From: CAVUFH01 sp963740835
GTDB lineage: Bacteria; Actinomycetota; Acidimicrobiia; IMCC26256; PALSA-610
Direction of reading: 5' to 3'
NCBI GenBank assembly: GCA_963740835.1
Contig: CAVUFH010000003.1
Span: 1,116,001 to 1,180,000 of the forward strand
DNA length: 64,000 nucleotides
The notes under the pieces were generated by a model, which saw only the letters and a program-made list of their open reading frames with translations, did no database searches and was not told the DNA's origin. Positions 27,136 to 35,614 of this stretch are shown piece by piece (within the stretch, counting starts at the first letter, position 1; every line of letters starts with the position of its first letter). The position numbers and the translations under genes were made by a program.

Positions 27136-29105
27136 CGGATTCGACCGTCCTCGACGACCACGTCGGTCACGCCGAGGACGAAGAAACGGTGCACGACACC
27201 GCGTCGCTTCGCGATCAGCGATGGTCGGTCGCATTGCTGGTCGTGAGAGACCTGGCGATCGTCCTGGCCGCGACCCTTATTCCGCTGATCTTCGTGAACC
27301 GGCTGTGGGAAGGCAGCCTGCGCGATCCGTTCACGTACTTCGGCGACTCCCACTTCTACGGCATGGTTGCGCGCAACATCATCGAAAACGGCTGGTACCA
27401 GCACACCGACCGACTCGGCGCGCCTCTCGGACAACAGCTGTACGACTTCCCGCTGGAAGGCGACAACTTCTGGTACTTCGTGATGCGCCTCCTTTCGCTG
27501 TTCACCAACGACTGGGTGCTGGTCATCAACCTCTTCTATCTGCTCAGCTTCTTCCTGGCCTCCGTGAGCGCGTTCTTCTCGTTGCGCTGGCTCGGAGTCC
27601 GGCGGGTGAGCGCCACGGTCGCAGCCGTGCTGTTCGCCTTCGCGCCGTACCACTTCCTGCGGGGCGTCTCGCACCTCACGTACTCGGCCTACGCGATCGT
27701 TCCGGTCGGCGTCGTTTTCGCGGTGCGCGTCGCCCGGGGCGAGCACCCGCTTTCGGGAATCCGAGACGAACGCCGGCGGCGATGGGGTGCGGTCGCCGGT
27801 TGGCTCGTGCTCGCTGCGCTGCTCGGCTCGTGCAACGTCTACTTTGCCGGCTTCTCGATCCTGATGATCGTGACGGCCGCGTTCGTCACCGCGGCGGCGC
27901 GCCGTACGTGGCGGCCGATTGTCGCCGGCGCGGTCTCGGTCGTGATCATCGGTGGCGTGCTCGGCGTCAATCTGCTGCCGTCACTGCTGTACTCGCGCGA
28001 GCACGGGAAGAACACCGAGGTGGCGCATCGGCAAGCGGCCGAGGTTGACGTCTACGGGCTGCGCGTCATCCAGCTCCTCACGCCGATCCCCGACCACCGT
28101 GTCGAGCCACTGGCCCGGCTGTCGAACGACTTGCAGCAAACGCCGTACAACTCCGAGCAGTCGATGTTCCTCGGGCTCGTCGGCAGCATCGGGCTCCTCG
28201 CCATGATCGGCGCGCTGCTCGTGCGTGTGGCGCGGCCAGGGACGCCGAGGGATGACCGCGGCGGGACCGGCGACGACGTCCGGCCGCTCTTCGGTGTGTT
28301 GACGATCGTGATCATCCTCGTCGCAACGATGGGTGGATTGTCGTGGTTCCTCGCGGTCGCCGGCTTCACCGAACTGCGCGGGTGGAACCGGATCTCGATC
28401 GTCGTCGCGTTCCTCGCGCTGGCGTGGTTGGCGCTGAGCGTCGATCGACTGCTGGGGCGTCGGTCCTACGGCTCGGGCGGTCGAGCCCTGCTCGTGGGCG
28501 TCGGTGTCGTGGTGATCGTCCTCGGCATCGCTGATCAGACGTCGAAGCAGATCGTCCCCGATCGGCGCACGTATCAGGCCGAATTCCACGCGGACCGGGC
28601 CTACTTCGGCGCGATCGAGGATCGGCTCCCGCGCAACGCCGCGGTCTTCCAACTTCCGTACATCCCGTTTCCCGAGGCGGGCCCGGTGCAGAACATCGTC
28701 GAGTACGACCCCTTGCGCCCGTATCTCAACACGAAGCATCTGCGGTGGAGCTACGGCGGCATGAAGGGTCGCGACAGTGACTGGCAGGCCGTCGCCGCCA
28801 CCGAGCCGGCCGCGGAGATCGTGCAGGATGCGATCGCCACCGGCTTTTCCGGCGTGCTCGTCGACCGGAACGGCTACCAGGACAAGGCTGCGAGCCTCAC
28901 CACCGAACTCGCGCAGATCACCGGAGACCCGGGCTTCGCGAGTGCCGACGATCGGTGGGTCTACTTCGATCTCGCGGCCCCGACCGCGCAGTACAAGCAG
29001 TCGACGACGCCCGCGCAGCGCGCCGCCGCGCCGAGCGGAGGTTCTTGCCGCGCGACCGTGAACTCGCCTCTCAAGGCGTGTGTGTCGCGCGGAGCCCGGT
29101 CGTGA
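27132..29105 (+). CDS. Large polytopic membrane protein, GT-C/YfhO-like sugar transferase
   Basis: 657 residues with about ten or more hydrophobic helices in the first 470 residues and a soluble extracytoplasmic C-terminus (about 480-657). The first loop DSHFYGMVARNIIENGWYQHTDRLG carries acidic residues where GT-C enzymes place the catalytic Asp. The family is usually a polyprenyl-phosphate-sugar-dependent glycosyltransferase, but donor and acceptor are unknown. ATG at 27132 overlaps the methyltransferase stop. Its last 35 bp overlap the convergent gene on the other strand. Confidence 0.75.
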   Translation: MTDSTVLDDHVGHAEDEETVHDTASLRDQRWSVALLVVRDLAIVLAATLIPLIFVNRLWEGSLRDPFTYFGDSHFYGMVARNIIENGWYQHTDRLGAPLGQQLYDFPLEGDNFWYFVMRLLSLFTNDWVLVINLFYLLSFFLASVSAFFSLRWLGVRRVSATVAAVLFAFAPYHFLRGVSHLTYSAYAIVPVGVVFAVRVARGEHPLSGIRDERRRRWGAVAGWLVLAALLGSCNVYFAGFSILMIVTAAFVTAAARRTWRPIVAGAVSVVIIGGVLGVNLLPSLLYSREHGKNTEVAHRQAAEVDVYGLRVIQLLTPIPDHRVEPLARLSNDLQQTPYNSEQSMFLGLVGSIGLLAMIGALLVRVARPGTPRDDRGGTGDDVRPLFGVLTIVIILVATMGGLSWFLAVAGFTELRGWNRISIVVAFLALAWLALSVDRLLGRRSYGSGGRALLVGVGVVVIVLGIADQTSKQIVPDRRTYQAEFHADRAYFGAIEDRLPRNAAVFQLPYIPFPEAGPVQNIVEYDPLRPYLNTKHLRWSYGGMKGRDSDWQAVAATEPAAEIVQDAIATGFSGVLVDRNGYQDKAASLTTELAQITGDPGFASADDRWVYFDLAAPTAQYKQSTTPAQRAAAPSGGSCRATVNSPLKACVSRGARS

Positions 29106-30864
29106 CGACACGCGCGAACAGTGTTTGGTCACCGTGGTGGAGCTGCGCCGACGCCGATACCTTCGAAGCAGGAAACGCGGTGTGCAGCGCGGCAACCCCG
29201 CCGTCCAGATCGGTTTCGTTCGTGGACAGGAGCACCAGGACGTCGGGCCGTACCTGTTCGATCCGAGCGACATCCGCAGGCGACAGGTTCGGCATACCGA
29301 CGATGGCGTTCGCGAGCCATCCGTATTGAGCGGCCGCGACGCTGAGCGACGGGGGCCAACGCGTCGGCCCCCACAACAGCAGCGGCACGCCCGATTCCGG
29401 AGGTGGCGGGACGATGTCGCTGAGATCGCTCGCCGCGAGGTACAGGTCGCGTTCATGCGTGCTCGGGTGGCCGAACACGAGCTCGTAGTGCGGTTTCGGG
29501 AGCGCGGCCTGACCTCGACGGGGCGGACTCTTCGCCGGCGATTGTGCGACGGTGACGAGGAACATCACCAGGAGGAAGCCGCCGACGGCCGCGGCGCTGC
29601 GCCCGCGTGCATCGGCACGTCCGACTGCCGTGACGAGCGCGATCGTGCCGCCGGCCGCCACGCATGCGGTGACGAACCCGAAACTGACCCGCAGGTGGAA
29701 AGTGGCCAGCACCAACGGGATGCCGATGACGAGTCCCGCGGGCAGCCAGCGCCACCACCGACGATCACGCAGCAACACGCGACCGAGCTCGCACACCGTC
29801 GCAGCGGCGACGAGGACGACGGGTGGCCAGAGCAACGAGAAGTAGTAGTAGAACTCGAGCGCCCACTGCTCGTGGAAGAACTGAAGGTACACGGATCCGA
29901 CCACCTGCAACGCGAGCACGGCCGCGAGAAAGCGTTCCGGTGCGCGGAACCCGTTTTCCCGGCGTAGCGCGAGCGCTGACCACGTGAGCCCGACGAGGAT
30001 CGGCACCGCGACCTGCGGCTCATCGAGCACCCATCGCCAGTTCGTCGAGTGGTAGAGCGCCACCGACTGGACCGATCGCAGGTCCGAGAGCGCGCGCCAC
30101 GTCGGCGTCCAGAGGTTCGGTGCGCCGAACAGCGCGCCGGACAACAGGCTCAGGCCGCCGGAAACGAGCGCGGCCGCAACGAGCAGTGCGCCGAGTTCGT
30201 ACACGGCGTTCCCGCGTTCGCGCACCACCGCGTACACAACCCACGCCGGCAGCGCGAGCGCGACCAACGGCAGGGCGACGACGTGGGAGTACACGGCGAG
30301 CCCGAGGAAGACGCCGCCCGCGCCGACCCACGCGATACGTCGGCGGCCGAAGGCCGGCATGACGAGGCAGCAGTAGCCCGCGATCAGGTAGGAGATCGCC
30401 GAGCTCACCGGGAAGTCGGTGCTCCACGCTTCGACGACCACGGGGCTCGCGATGATCGCGACCACGGCGACCGCGCCGGCGGGACGTCCCCGCAACCGCG
30501 CGAACAGGAGGTACGCGGGAACGATCGCGACCAACACGAGCAGGTAGCGCCAGGCGTAGTAGCCGCCGAGATCGCCGAACGCGGCGTTGGTGAGACGACC
30601 GGGAACCGTGAAGCCGGCGCGAGTGAGCTGGCGGTTACCGACGCCGAACCGCCGGGCGAGGTCTCGACCGTGCTCGATCACCGCGGTGTGCAGGTACGGA
30701 TCGACCATGTCGGGCAGTCCGAAGAGCCGGGCCCGCAACGGGAAGAACAGGAGGATCGGCGCCGCGAGCAAGAGCATGCCGGTGACGAAGTGGTTCGGGC
30801 GCGCCGCGGGCGCGGACGGTTCGGTTTGTGTTGGCGTGGATGCAGGTTCGGCTGAGATGACCAT
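29071..30864 (-). CDS. Polytopic membrane protein, GT-C-like
   Basis: 597 residues, about ten to twelve hydrophobic helices (for example FVTGMLLLAAPILLFFPL, YLLVLVAIVPAYLLFARL) and a C-terminal soluble part with LYLAASDLSDIVPPPPE. The first extracytoplasmic loop LPDMVDPYLHTAVIEHGRDLARR has the Asp pair position seen in GT-C transferases. Start ATG at 30864; an upstream in-frame extension is basic shadow sequence of the methyltransferase gene. Runs 35 bp into the 3' end of the convergent gene. Confidence 0.72.
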   Translation of the reverse strand: MVISAEPASTPTQTEPSAPAARPNHFVTGMLLLAAPILLFFPLRARLFGLPDMVDPYLHTAVIEHGRDLARRFGVGNRQLTRAGFTVPGRLTNAAFGDLGGYYAWRYLLVLVAIVPAYLLFARLRGRPAGAVAVVAIIASPVVVEAWSTDFPVSSAISYLIAGYCCLVMPAFGRRRIAWVGAGGVFLGLAVYSHVVALPLVALALPAWVVYAVVRERGNAVYELGALLVAAALVSGGLSLLSGALFGAPNLWTPTWRALSDLRSVQSVALYHSTNWRWVLDEPQVAVPILVGLTWSALALRRENGFRAPERFLAAVLALQVVGSVYLQFFHEQWALEFYYYFSLLWPPVVLVAAATVCELGRVLLRDRRWWRWLPAGLVIGIPLVLATFHLRVSFGFVTACVAAGGTIALVTAVGRADARGRSAAAVGGFLLVMFLVTVAQSPAKSPPRRGQAALPKPHYELVFGHPSTHERDLYLAASDLSDIVPPPPESGVPLLLWGPTRWPPSLSVAAAQYGWLANAIVGMPNLSPADVARIEQVRPDVLVLLSTNETDLDGGVAALHTAFPASKVSASAQLHHGDQTLFARVVTTGLRATHTP

Positions 30865-30905
30865 CCGGTCCACCGTCACTCGCGTGTCGCCGGGCGCAGT
30901 CGCCT

Positions 30906-31598
30906 CTAGCGCCGCGCCGCGACGTAGTGCTGCGCGCCGGCCGGCAGCCAGCCGATGCGGCGCTCCACGCCGGGGACCCAACCCTTGTTGTACGGCGAGA
31001 AGATGACGAAGCGGGCCTCGACCGGTTCCAGGCCCGCGCCGGTCAAGAAGCGCCGCACCGTGCGCCGGTTCAGCAGGACCACGCCGTCGTCGAACTCGCA
31101 GTTCCGGACGACGTGTCGCGTCAGCGGGTTGTAGGGGTTGTGCTCGAAGATGACCGCGAGCCCGCCGGGTCGCACGACGCGCCGCAGCTCGGACGCGAAC
31201 TGCGGACGGTCTCGGACGTCGACGTGATGCAACACACAGATCGCGAACGCGAGGTCGACGCTGGCATCGTCGTAAGGGAGCGTCTTCCCGTCGTACGCTT
31301 GGTACTTGACGGTCGGGTTCGCCGCAGTCGCGCGCTCGACCGTTTCCGCAGCCGGGTCGACTCCGTGCAACGTGCCCACGTACGGGGCCAGCAACGCGTC
31401 GGTGGCCCCGACGCCGCATCCGACGTCGAGCATCGTCAGCAACGTCGGGTCGCCGAGCCGACGGCGGGCGAGATCGACGAGCGCGTCCACCTTCCGCCGC
31501 GTGAAATACTCGTGCTCCTGCCCGCAAAAGTCGACCGCGCGCGCCATGTCGGCGCCGTACGAGTCGGCGAACCTGTCGAATTCGTTCGTGGCGCTCAT
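30906..31598 (-). CDS. Class I SAM-dependent methyltransferase
   Basis: 230 residues. Methyltransf_11-like core: LTMLDVGCGVGATDALLAPY (SAM loop, about 55), GVDPAAETVERA, and FAICVLHHVDVRDRPQFASELRRVVRPGG. N-terminus MSATNEFDRFADSYG is the helical cap typical of small-molecule or sugar methyltransferases. Next on the same strand is the GT-C-like protein, 41 bp downstream, so they likely share a transcript. Substrate unknown. Confidence 0.85.
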   Translation of the reverse strand: MSATNEFDRFADSYGADMARAVDFCGQEHEYFTRRKVDALVDLARRRLGDPTLLTMLDVGCGVGATDALLAPYVGTLHGVDPAAETVERATAANPTVKYQAYDGKTLPYDDASVDLAFAICVLHHVDVRDRPQFASELRRVVRPGGLAVIFEHNPYNPLTRHVVRNCEFDDGVVLLNRRTVRRFLTGAGLEPVEARFVIFSPYNKGWVPGVERRIGWLPAGAQHYVAARR

Positions 31599-31727
31599 CG
31601 GGCGCCGGGCGTCATGGGCAAGCGGCCAGGATAACCCCGCACCCGAAAATTCTGCGGTTCCGGAAGGGTCGTCTGCACTTCGGAGCGCGCCCCGAGCTGC
31701 GCGTTCGTCGCGCCCGGAGCTGCCCGT

Positions 31728-31733
31728 TAGCGT
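31728..31733 (+). promoter_or_regulatory. -10 box TAGCGT for the small membrane-anchored gene
   Basis: TAGCGT lies 6 nt before the GTG at 31740, matching leaderless spacing seen elsewhere in the window. Confidence 0.4.
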
Positions 31734-31739
31734 GGAGCG

Positions 31740-32222
31740 GTGGGCCTCGTCGCTGCACTGCTGGTCTTCGGCCTCGTCTGCGCGGTCGCGGCGTGGTTCG
31801 TCTCGCGTGAGGCTGCGCGGCTCTCGGTGGAACCGCCCCCACCCGTCTTCGACATCGACGAGGCCTACGACTGGGTCGTGGCGCGGGTACCGGACGACGT
31901 CGCCGCGACCTTGACGCCGAACGACGTGCGCCGGATCCTGGATCTACAGCTGGAGTTCTTCCGCCGCAAGGGCGTCACCGGAAACGGCTCGAGTTCGAAC
32001 CCGCCCGGCGACGTGGTGGTCGGTGCGACCGAGACCGTCGAGTACATCCTCGGCCGCGCGGCTGCGTCGGGCGAGGAGTACCTCCCCGAGCAGGTTCACG
32101 CTGTCGTGCAGACCCAACTCGCCTACCTGCGCGAGATCGGTGCCATCGGCGGTACCGCCGGCCCGTACGACGGCGACGCCAACGCAGCCGGCCCTGACGA
32201 AACCGGCCCCGACGTGGCGTGA
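31740..32222 (+). CDS. Conserved actinobacterial-type small membrane-anchored protein
   Basis: 160 residues. A single N-terminal membrane helix (GLVAALLVFGLVCAVAAWFVS, described by its span about 1-22) is followed by FDIDEAYDWVVARVPDDVAATLTPNDVRRIL, a compact acidic helical domain, and an acidic C-terminal tail. I do not recognise a named family. It stands alone in a promoter-flanked position next to the structured region 32249-32508, and its stop is 27 bp before that region. Confidence 0.7.
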   Translation: MGLVAALLVFGLVCAVAAWFVSREAARLSVEPPPPVFDIDEAYDWVVARVPDDVAATLTPNDVRRILDLQLEFFRRKGVTGNGSSSNPPGDVVVGATETVEYILGRAAASGEEYLPEQVHAVVQTQLAYLREIGAIGGTAGPYDGDANAAGPDETGPDVA

Positions 32223-32248
32223 GGATCTGGTACAAAATTGGATACCGG

Positions 32249-32266
32249 AGAAAGGAGGTGGTCCAG
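32249..32266 (+). promoter_or_regulatory. Extended Shine-Dalgarno complementary to the 16S rRNA 3' tail
   Basis: AGAAAGGAGGTGGTCCAG is complementary to the universally conserved 16S 3' end over 18 contiguous positions with one G-U wobble, far beyond the usual 4-7. It lies 3 nt upstream of the ATG of a 13-codon frame. Confidence 0.6.
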
Positions 32267-32269
32267 AAG

Positions 32270-32311
32270 ATGCACGATAGATCTGGGACCCCGGAGGTGC
32301 GCGGCCGCTAG
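32270..32311 (+). CDS. Candidate 13-residue leader peptide MHDRSGTPEVRGR
   Basis: ATG at 32270 follows the very long ribosome-binding site and reads 13 codons to TAG at 32309-32311. A hairpin GGCC-GCTA-GGCC with flanking CGCG arms overlaps the stop codon. The peptide itself may be less important than its translation. Evidence for coding is only the strength of the ribosome-binding site. Confidence 0.4.
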   Translation: MHDRSGTPEVRGR

Positions 32312-32477
32312 GCCACGCGAACGTTGCCGCCCCCAAGACCTCCGAGTCACGTGGGCGTCGACTGGACCGCCTCAGCGGAATCCCAACCGCTGCACCGATG
32401 CCGTCGTGCCGGGATTTGGTCCCTCCGGCAACAGGCGCCGGCATGTATCCGATTGAAGCACACGAACTGCAAGACGG

Positions 32478-32507
32478 ACCGAGGGGCGTCAACCGACGCT
32501 CCTCGGT
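32478..32507 (+). terminator. Hairpin terminator-like structure before the 32539 methyltransferase
   Basis: Arms ACCGAGGGGCGTC and GACGCTCCTCGGT pair over 13 positions (one G-U) around an AACC loop. There is no U run, which is common for actinobacterial terminators. Confidence 0.5.
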
Positions 32508-32538
32508 TCGCGTGGGGCGCGCCCTACGCTGCCCGTCG

Positions 32539-33195
32539 ATGGATGCCCGTGACGTGTTCACCAACATCTACGAGACCGACGAGTGGAAAGGCGGCTCGGG
32601 CGAGGGCTCCACGGTCGCGGCGACGGCGCCGTACCGGCGGGTCCTCGAGCACGTGCTCTCGTCGCCCGACGTGCGCAGCGTCACGGATGTCGGCTGCGGC
32701 GACTGGCAGTTCTCCGGGCTCGTGAACTGGCAGGGCCGGTCGTACGTCGGCATCGACGTCGTCCCCGAACTGATCGAAAGCAACGCTCGGCTCGCGCCGG
32801 CGGGATCGCGGTTCTTGTGTGCGGACGCCCGCACTTCCGAAGTACCGCGGGGCGATCTCCTCGTGATGAAGGACGTGCTGCAGCACTGGCCGATCGCCGA
32901 CATCAAACGCTTCGTCGAACGCAATCGCCGCCGCTTCCGCTATCTGTTGTTCACGAACGACGTCACGAGCGTGCACTGTCCGCCTGAGCTCTTGAACAGC
33001 GAATGCGCACTCGGCGCGTGGCGGACCCTCGATCTCGAACAGCCGCCGTTCGGGTACCGGGCGGCGTGGCGGCACGACTTCGACATCCGCGGCGAGTGGA
33101 CGAAACGCATCACGCTGCTCGTCTCGCCGCGGCACCGCCCGGCAGCTTGGCGCCGCCGCTCCGCGTTGCGGCGACTGCGCGCGCTCGACGCCTGA
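32539..33195 (+). CDS. Class I SAM-dependent methyltransferase
   Basis: 218 residues from ATG 32539 (MDARDVFTNIYETDEWKGG). Methyltransferase core SVTDVGCGDWQFSGLVNW (about 52-70), YVGIDVVPELIESN and VMKDVLQHWPIADIKRFV. The sequence resembles small glycan or lipid methyltransferases with a GSGxGS N-terminal loop. An in-frame upstream ATG at 32398 would extend into the structured RNA region and has no ribosome-binding site. Expression could be controlled by the leader just upstream. Confidence 0.8.
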   Translation: MDARDVFTNIYETDEWKGGSGEGSTVAATAPYRRVLEHVLSSPDVRSVTDVGCGDWQFSGLVNWQGRSYVGIDVVPELIESNARLAPAGSRFLCADARTSEVPRGDLLVMKDVLQHWPIADIKRFVERNRRRFRYLLFTNDVTSVHCPPELLNSECALGAWRTLDLEQPPFGYRAAWRHDFDIRGEWTKRITLLVSPRHRPAAWRRRSALRRLRALDA

Positions 33196-33256
33196 GGGGC
33201 TCAGCCCGCCGCCCGGCGACGCATCGTATGCTGCGCCGATTCGCTCGGCGTTGGGG

Positions 33257-34615
33257 GTGCGATTGGGGGCGAACGTACGTCGTTGGCTGCTCCTACCATT
33301 CGCGCTGTTGGCGTTGTTCGTGATCCTGAGCGGCCCGGCCTCGGCGCAGGAATCGCCGCCCACGGCCACGAGTACGAGTTCGCCCGCACCTGCGGCCGCG
33401 CCGCAGATCGTCGGCCGCCTCGTCAGCGGCACGAAGCCGATCGAAGGTGTGCACCTGACCGCAAAGGCGGTCTCGGTGCCGGCCGGACCCGACTTCGAGG
33501 GCGAGGCGACATCGGATGCCGACGGGAACTGGGCGATCCCGGTGCCCGGACCCGGCATCTATCGCGTTGCGATCGACCGCGCCACGATCCCCGAGGGCTT
33601 CGCGCTCGAGGACGCGGACCGCTACCAATTGCCCGCGCTTCCAGATGTTCCCCGGTGCGACCGTGCGCAACGCCGTGTTCGCGTTCCAGAGCAACGAAGG
33701 CGGCGGCATCGAGGTGCCGTCGCGATGGGAGCGCATCATCCGGCTTCTGGTGAGCGGCGTCCGGTTTGGCCTCATCATCGGGGTGTGCTCGGTCGGTCTG
33801 TCACTGATCTACGGCACGACGGGGCTCGTGAACTTCGCGCACGGCGAGCTCGTCACGTTGGGCGCGCTCTTCGCGTGGTTCTTCAATTCGTCGGTCGACG
33901 GTCCGACGCTGACGCTCCTGCTGGCGTCGATCATCGCCATCATCCTCAGCGGCGGGTTCGGCGCCGGGCTCGAGCTCGTGCTGTGGCGGCCGATGGTGCG
34001 ACGACGCAGCGGATTGATCGCGCGCATGTTGGTGTCGATCGGTCTCGCGCTGTTCCTGCGCTACACGTACCAGATCCTCTTCGGCGCCGGCACCCAGTCC
34101 TACCGGCAGTACGCGACGCAAGAAGGCATCGACTTCGGTCCGCTCAACCTGCCGGCCAAGTCGTACTTCGTGATGCTGATCGCGCTCCTCGCGTTGCTCG
34201 CCGTCGGCTTCGGGCTGCAACGAACACGCGCCTCGGAACCGCGATCCGCGCGGTTGCCGACGAGCGTGATCTCGCGGCGTCGTCAGGGATCGACGTGCGG
34301 CGCGTGATCCTCGCGGTGTGGGTCGCGGGCGCAGGGCTCGCCGCGCTCGGCGGCATCCTGCTCGGCGTGTCGCAGGGAGTGCAGTGGAACATGGGATTCC
34401 GGTTGCTGCTCACGATGTTCGCCGCGGTCGTGCTGGGCGGTCTCGGAAGCGCATTCGGCGCGATGGCGGGGGGCCTCGTCGTCGGCATCGCGTCCGAGGT
34501 CAGCACCTACTGGATCAGCCCCGACTTCAAATTCGCGATCGCGTTGGTGATCCTGATCCTGGTGCTGATGGTTCGGCCCCAAGGGATCTTCGGCATACGC
34601 GAGCGGGTCGGGTAG
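33257..34615 (+). CDS. livH: Branched-chain amino acid-type ABC permease LivH with extracytoplasmic N-terminal domain, two frameshifts
   Basis: Membrane subunit of a LivH/LivM importer. A signal peptide (LLLPFALLALFVILSGPASAQ) and a Pro/Thr linker are followed by a beta-domain like carboxypeptidase regulatory domains (QIVGRLVSGTKPIEGVHLTAKAV, YRVAIDRATIPEGF), then the LivH helices starting RIIRLLVSGVRFGLIIGV with GLVNFAHGEL. Frame breaks occur at about 33631-33638 (one extra C before RFQMFPGATVRNAVFAFQ) and about 34225-34232 (two extra bases before LGTAIRAVADERDLAASSGIDV); together they add three bases and restore frame to the stop at 34613-34615. Start GTG at 33257, TTG at 33251 is an alternative. 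First gene of livHMGF. Confidence 0.82.
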   Translation: MRLGANVRRWLLLPFALLALFVILSGPASAQESPPTATSTSSPAPAAAPQIVGRLVSGTKPIEGVHLTAKAVSVPAGPDFEGEATSDADGNWAIPVPGPGIYRVAIDRATIPEGFALEDADRYQLPALPDVPRCDRAQRRVRVPEQRRRRHRGAVAMGAHHPASGERRPVWPHHRGVLGRSVTDLRHDGARELRARRARHVGRALRVVLQFVGRRSDADAPAGVDHRHHPQRRVRRRARARAVAADGATTQRIDRAHVGVDRSRAVPALHVPDPLRRRHPVLPAVRDARRHRLRSAQPAGQVVLRDADRAPRVARRRLRAATNTRLGTAIRAVADERDLAASSGIDVRRVILAVWVAGAGLAALGGILLGVSQGVQWNMGFRLLLTMFAAVVLGGLGSAFGAMAGGLVVGIASEVSTYWISPDFKFAIALVILILVLMVRPQGIFGIRERVG

Positions 34616-34621
34616 GCGCGC

Positions 34622-35614
34622 ATGGACTGGATGCGGATCTTCGAGGACGGGTTCCGGAGCAGCATCGGCCTGGTCGCGGCCGTGTTCGCACTCACCGCCG
34701 TCGGCCTGAACCTGCAGTTCGGATACACCGGGCTCGCGAACTACGGTCAGGCCGGGTTCCTGCTCGTCGGCGCATACGGCTCGGCCATCGCGGTCGACAA
34801 GTGGGACCTGCCGCTCGGCGTCGGGTTCCTGATCGGTGTCGCCGCGGCGGTCGTGCTGGGCCTGCTCCTCGGCATCCCGACGCTGCGGCTGCGCGCCGAC
34901 TACCTCGCGATCGTGACGATCTCGGCCGCCGAGATCTTGCGCATCGCCGCGAACTCGCGCGCGGCCCAGGACCTCACCGGTGGCCCGCAGGGCCTCGGTG
35001 GGTTCGCGGGTGCGTTCTACGACCTGAACCCGTTCAACGGGCGGATCACCTTGTTCGGCTCGGTGTCGTACACCGCGCGCGACCTGTGGGTCATCGTCGT
35101 CACGTGGGGCTTGGTCGCGCTGTTCAGCATCGGGACGTACCTCGCGATCCACAGCCCCTGGGGCCGGGTCGTGAAGGCGATCCGCGAGGACGAGGACGCC
35201 GCCCGCTCGCTCGGTAAGAACGTGTACGCCTACAAGATGCAGAGCCTGATCATCGGCGGCGTGATCGGTGGTATCGCCGGTGTCATGCTCGCGATCGACC
35301 GTCAGTTCGTCGAGCCGAAGAACTTCGAGTCGTCGCTCACGTTCCTTGCCTACGCCGCGCTCATCCTCGGCGGCCTCGCGCGCATCTTCGGGCCGATCCT
35401 CGGGTCGGTCATCCTGTGGTTCACGATCAGCGCGAGCGAGACCTTCGTGCGCCAGGCGATCGACCACGGCTTCCTCGGCATGGACAACATCTTCGAGCCG
35501 AAGGATGTCGGCCCGTTGCGCTTCGCCCTCGTCGGCCTGCTGATCATGCTGCTCGTGATCTTCCGGCCGCAGGGCATCCTCGGATCGCGCGAGGAAGTGA
35601 TGCTCGGTGAGTAG
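34622..35614 (+). CDS. livM: Branched-chain amino acid-type ABC permease LivM
   Basis: 330 residues, about eight to ten hydrophobic helices, with the LivM motifs GLNLQFGYTGLANYGQAGFLLVGAYGSA, LRADYLAIVTISAAEILR and the coupling helix GRVVKAIREDEDAARSLGKNV (about 180-200). ATG at 34622 follows the LivH stop by 6 bp. It overlaps the livG start by 8 bp. Substrate of the system is set by the binding protein and cannot be read from the permease. Confidence 0.92.
   Translation: MDWMRIFEDGFRSSIGLVAAVFALTAVGLNLQFGYTGLANYGQAGFLLVGAYGSAIAVDKWDLPLGVGFLIGVAAAVVLGLLLGIPTLRLRADYLAIVTISAAEILRIAANSRAAQDLTGGPQGLGGFAGAFYDLNPFNGRITLFGSVSYTARDLWVIVVTWGLVALFSIGTYLAIHSPWGRVVKAIREDEDAARSLGKNVYAYKMQSLIIGGVIGGIAGVMLAIDRQFVEPKNFESSLTFLAYAALILGGLARIFGPILGSVILWFTISASETFVRQAIDHGFLGMDNIFEPKDVGPLRFALVGLLIMLLVIFRPQGILGSREEVMLGE

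Larger units (their letters stand above)
32270..32508 (+). ncRNA. Candidate structured RNA or leader downstream of an extended Shine-Dalgarno
   Basis: This 316-bp gap between genes holds several stems: CGCGGCC/GGCC-A-CGCG around 32303, CAGCGG (32373-32378) with CCGCTG (32387-32392), TGCCGG (32407-32412) with CCGGCA (32425-32430), and a 13-bp terminal hairpin ACCGAGGGGCGTC/GACGCTCCTCGGT (32478-32507) with an AACC loop. No long protein frame starts with a ribosome-binding site. The terminal hairpin could end a small transcript or attenuate the methyltransferase gene 31 bp downstream. Confidence 0.45.

Noticed and set aside
25045..27234. A 729-residue minus-strand frame opposite the methyltransferase genes
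   Set aside because: Low-complexity Arg/Glu/Val composition and no start signal; the plus-strand genes have coherent domains.
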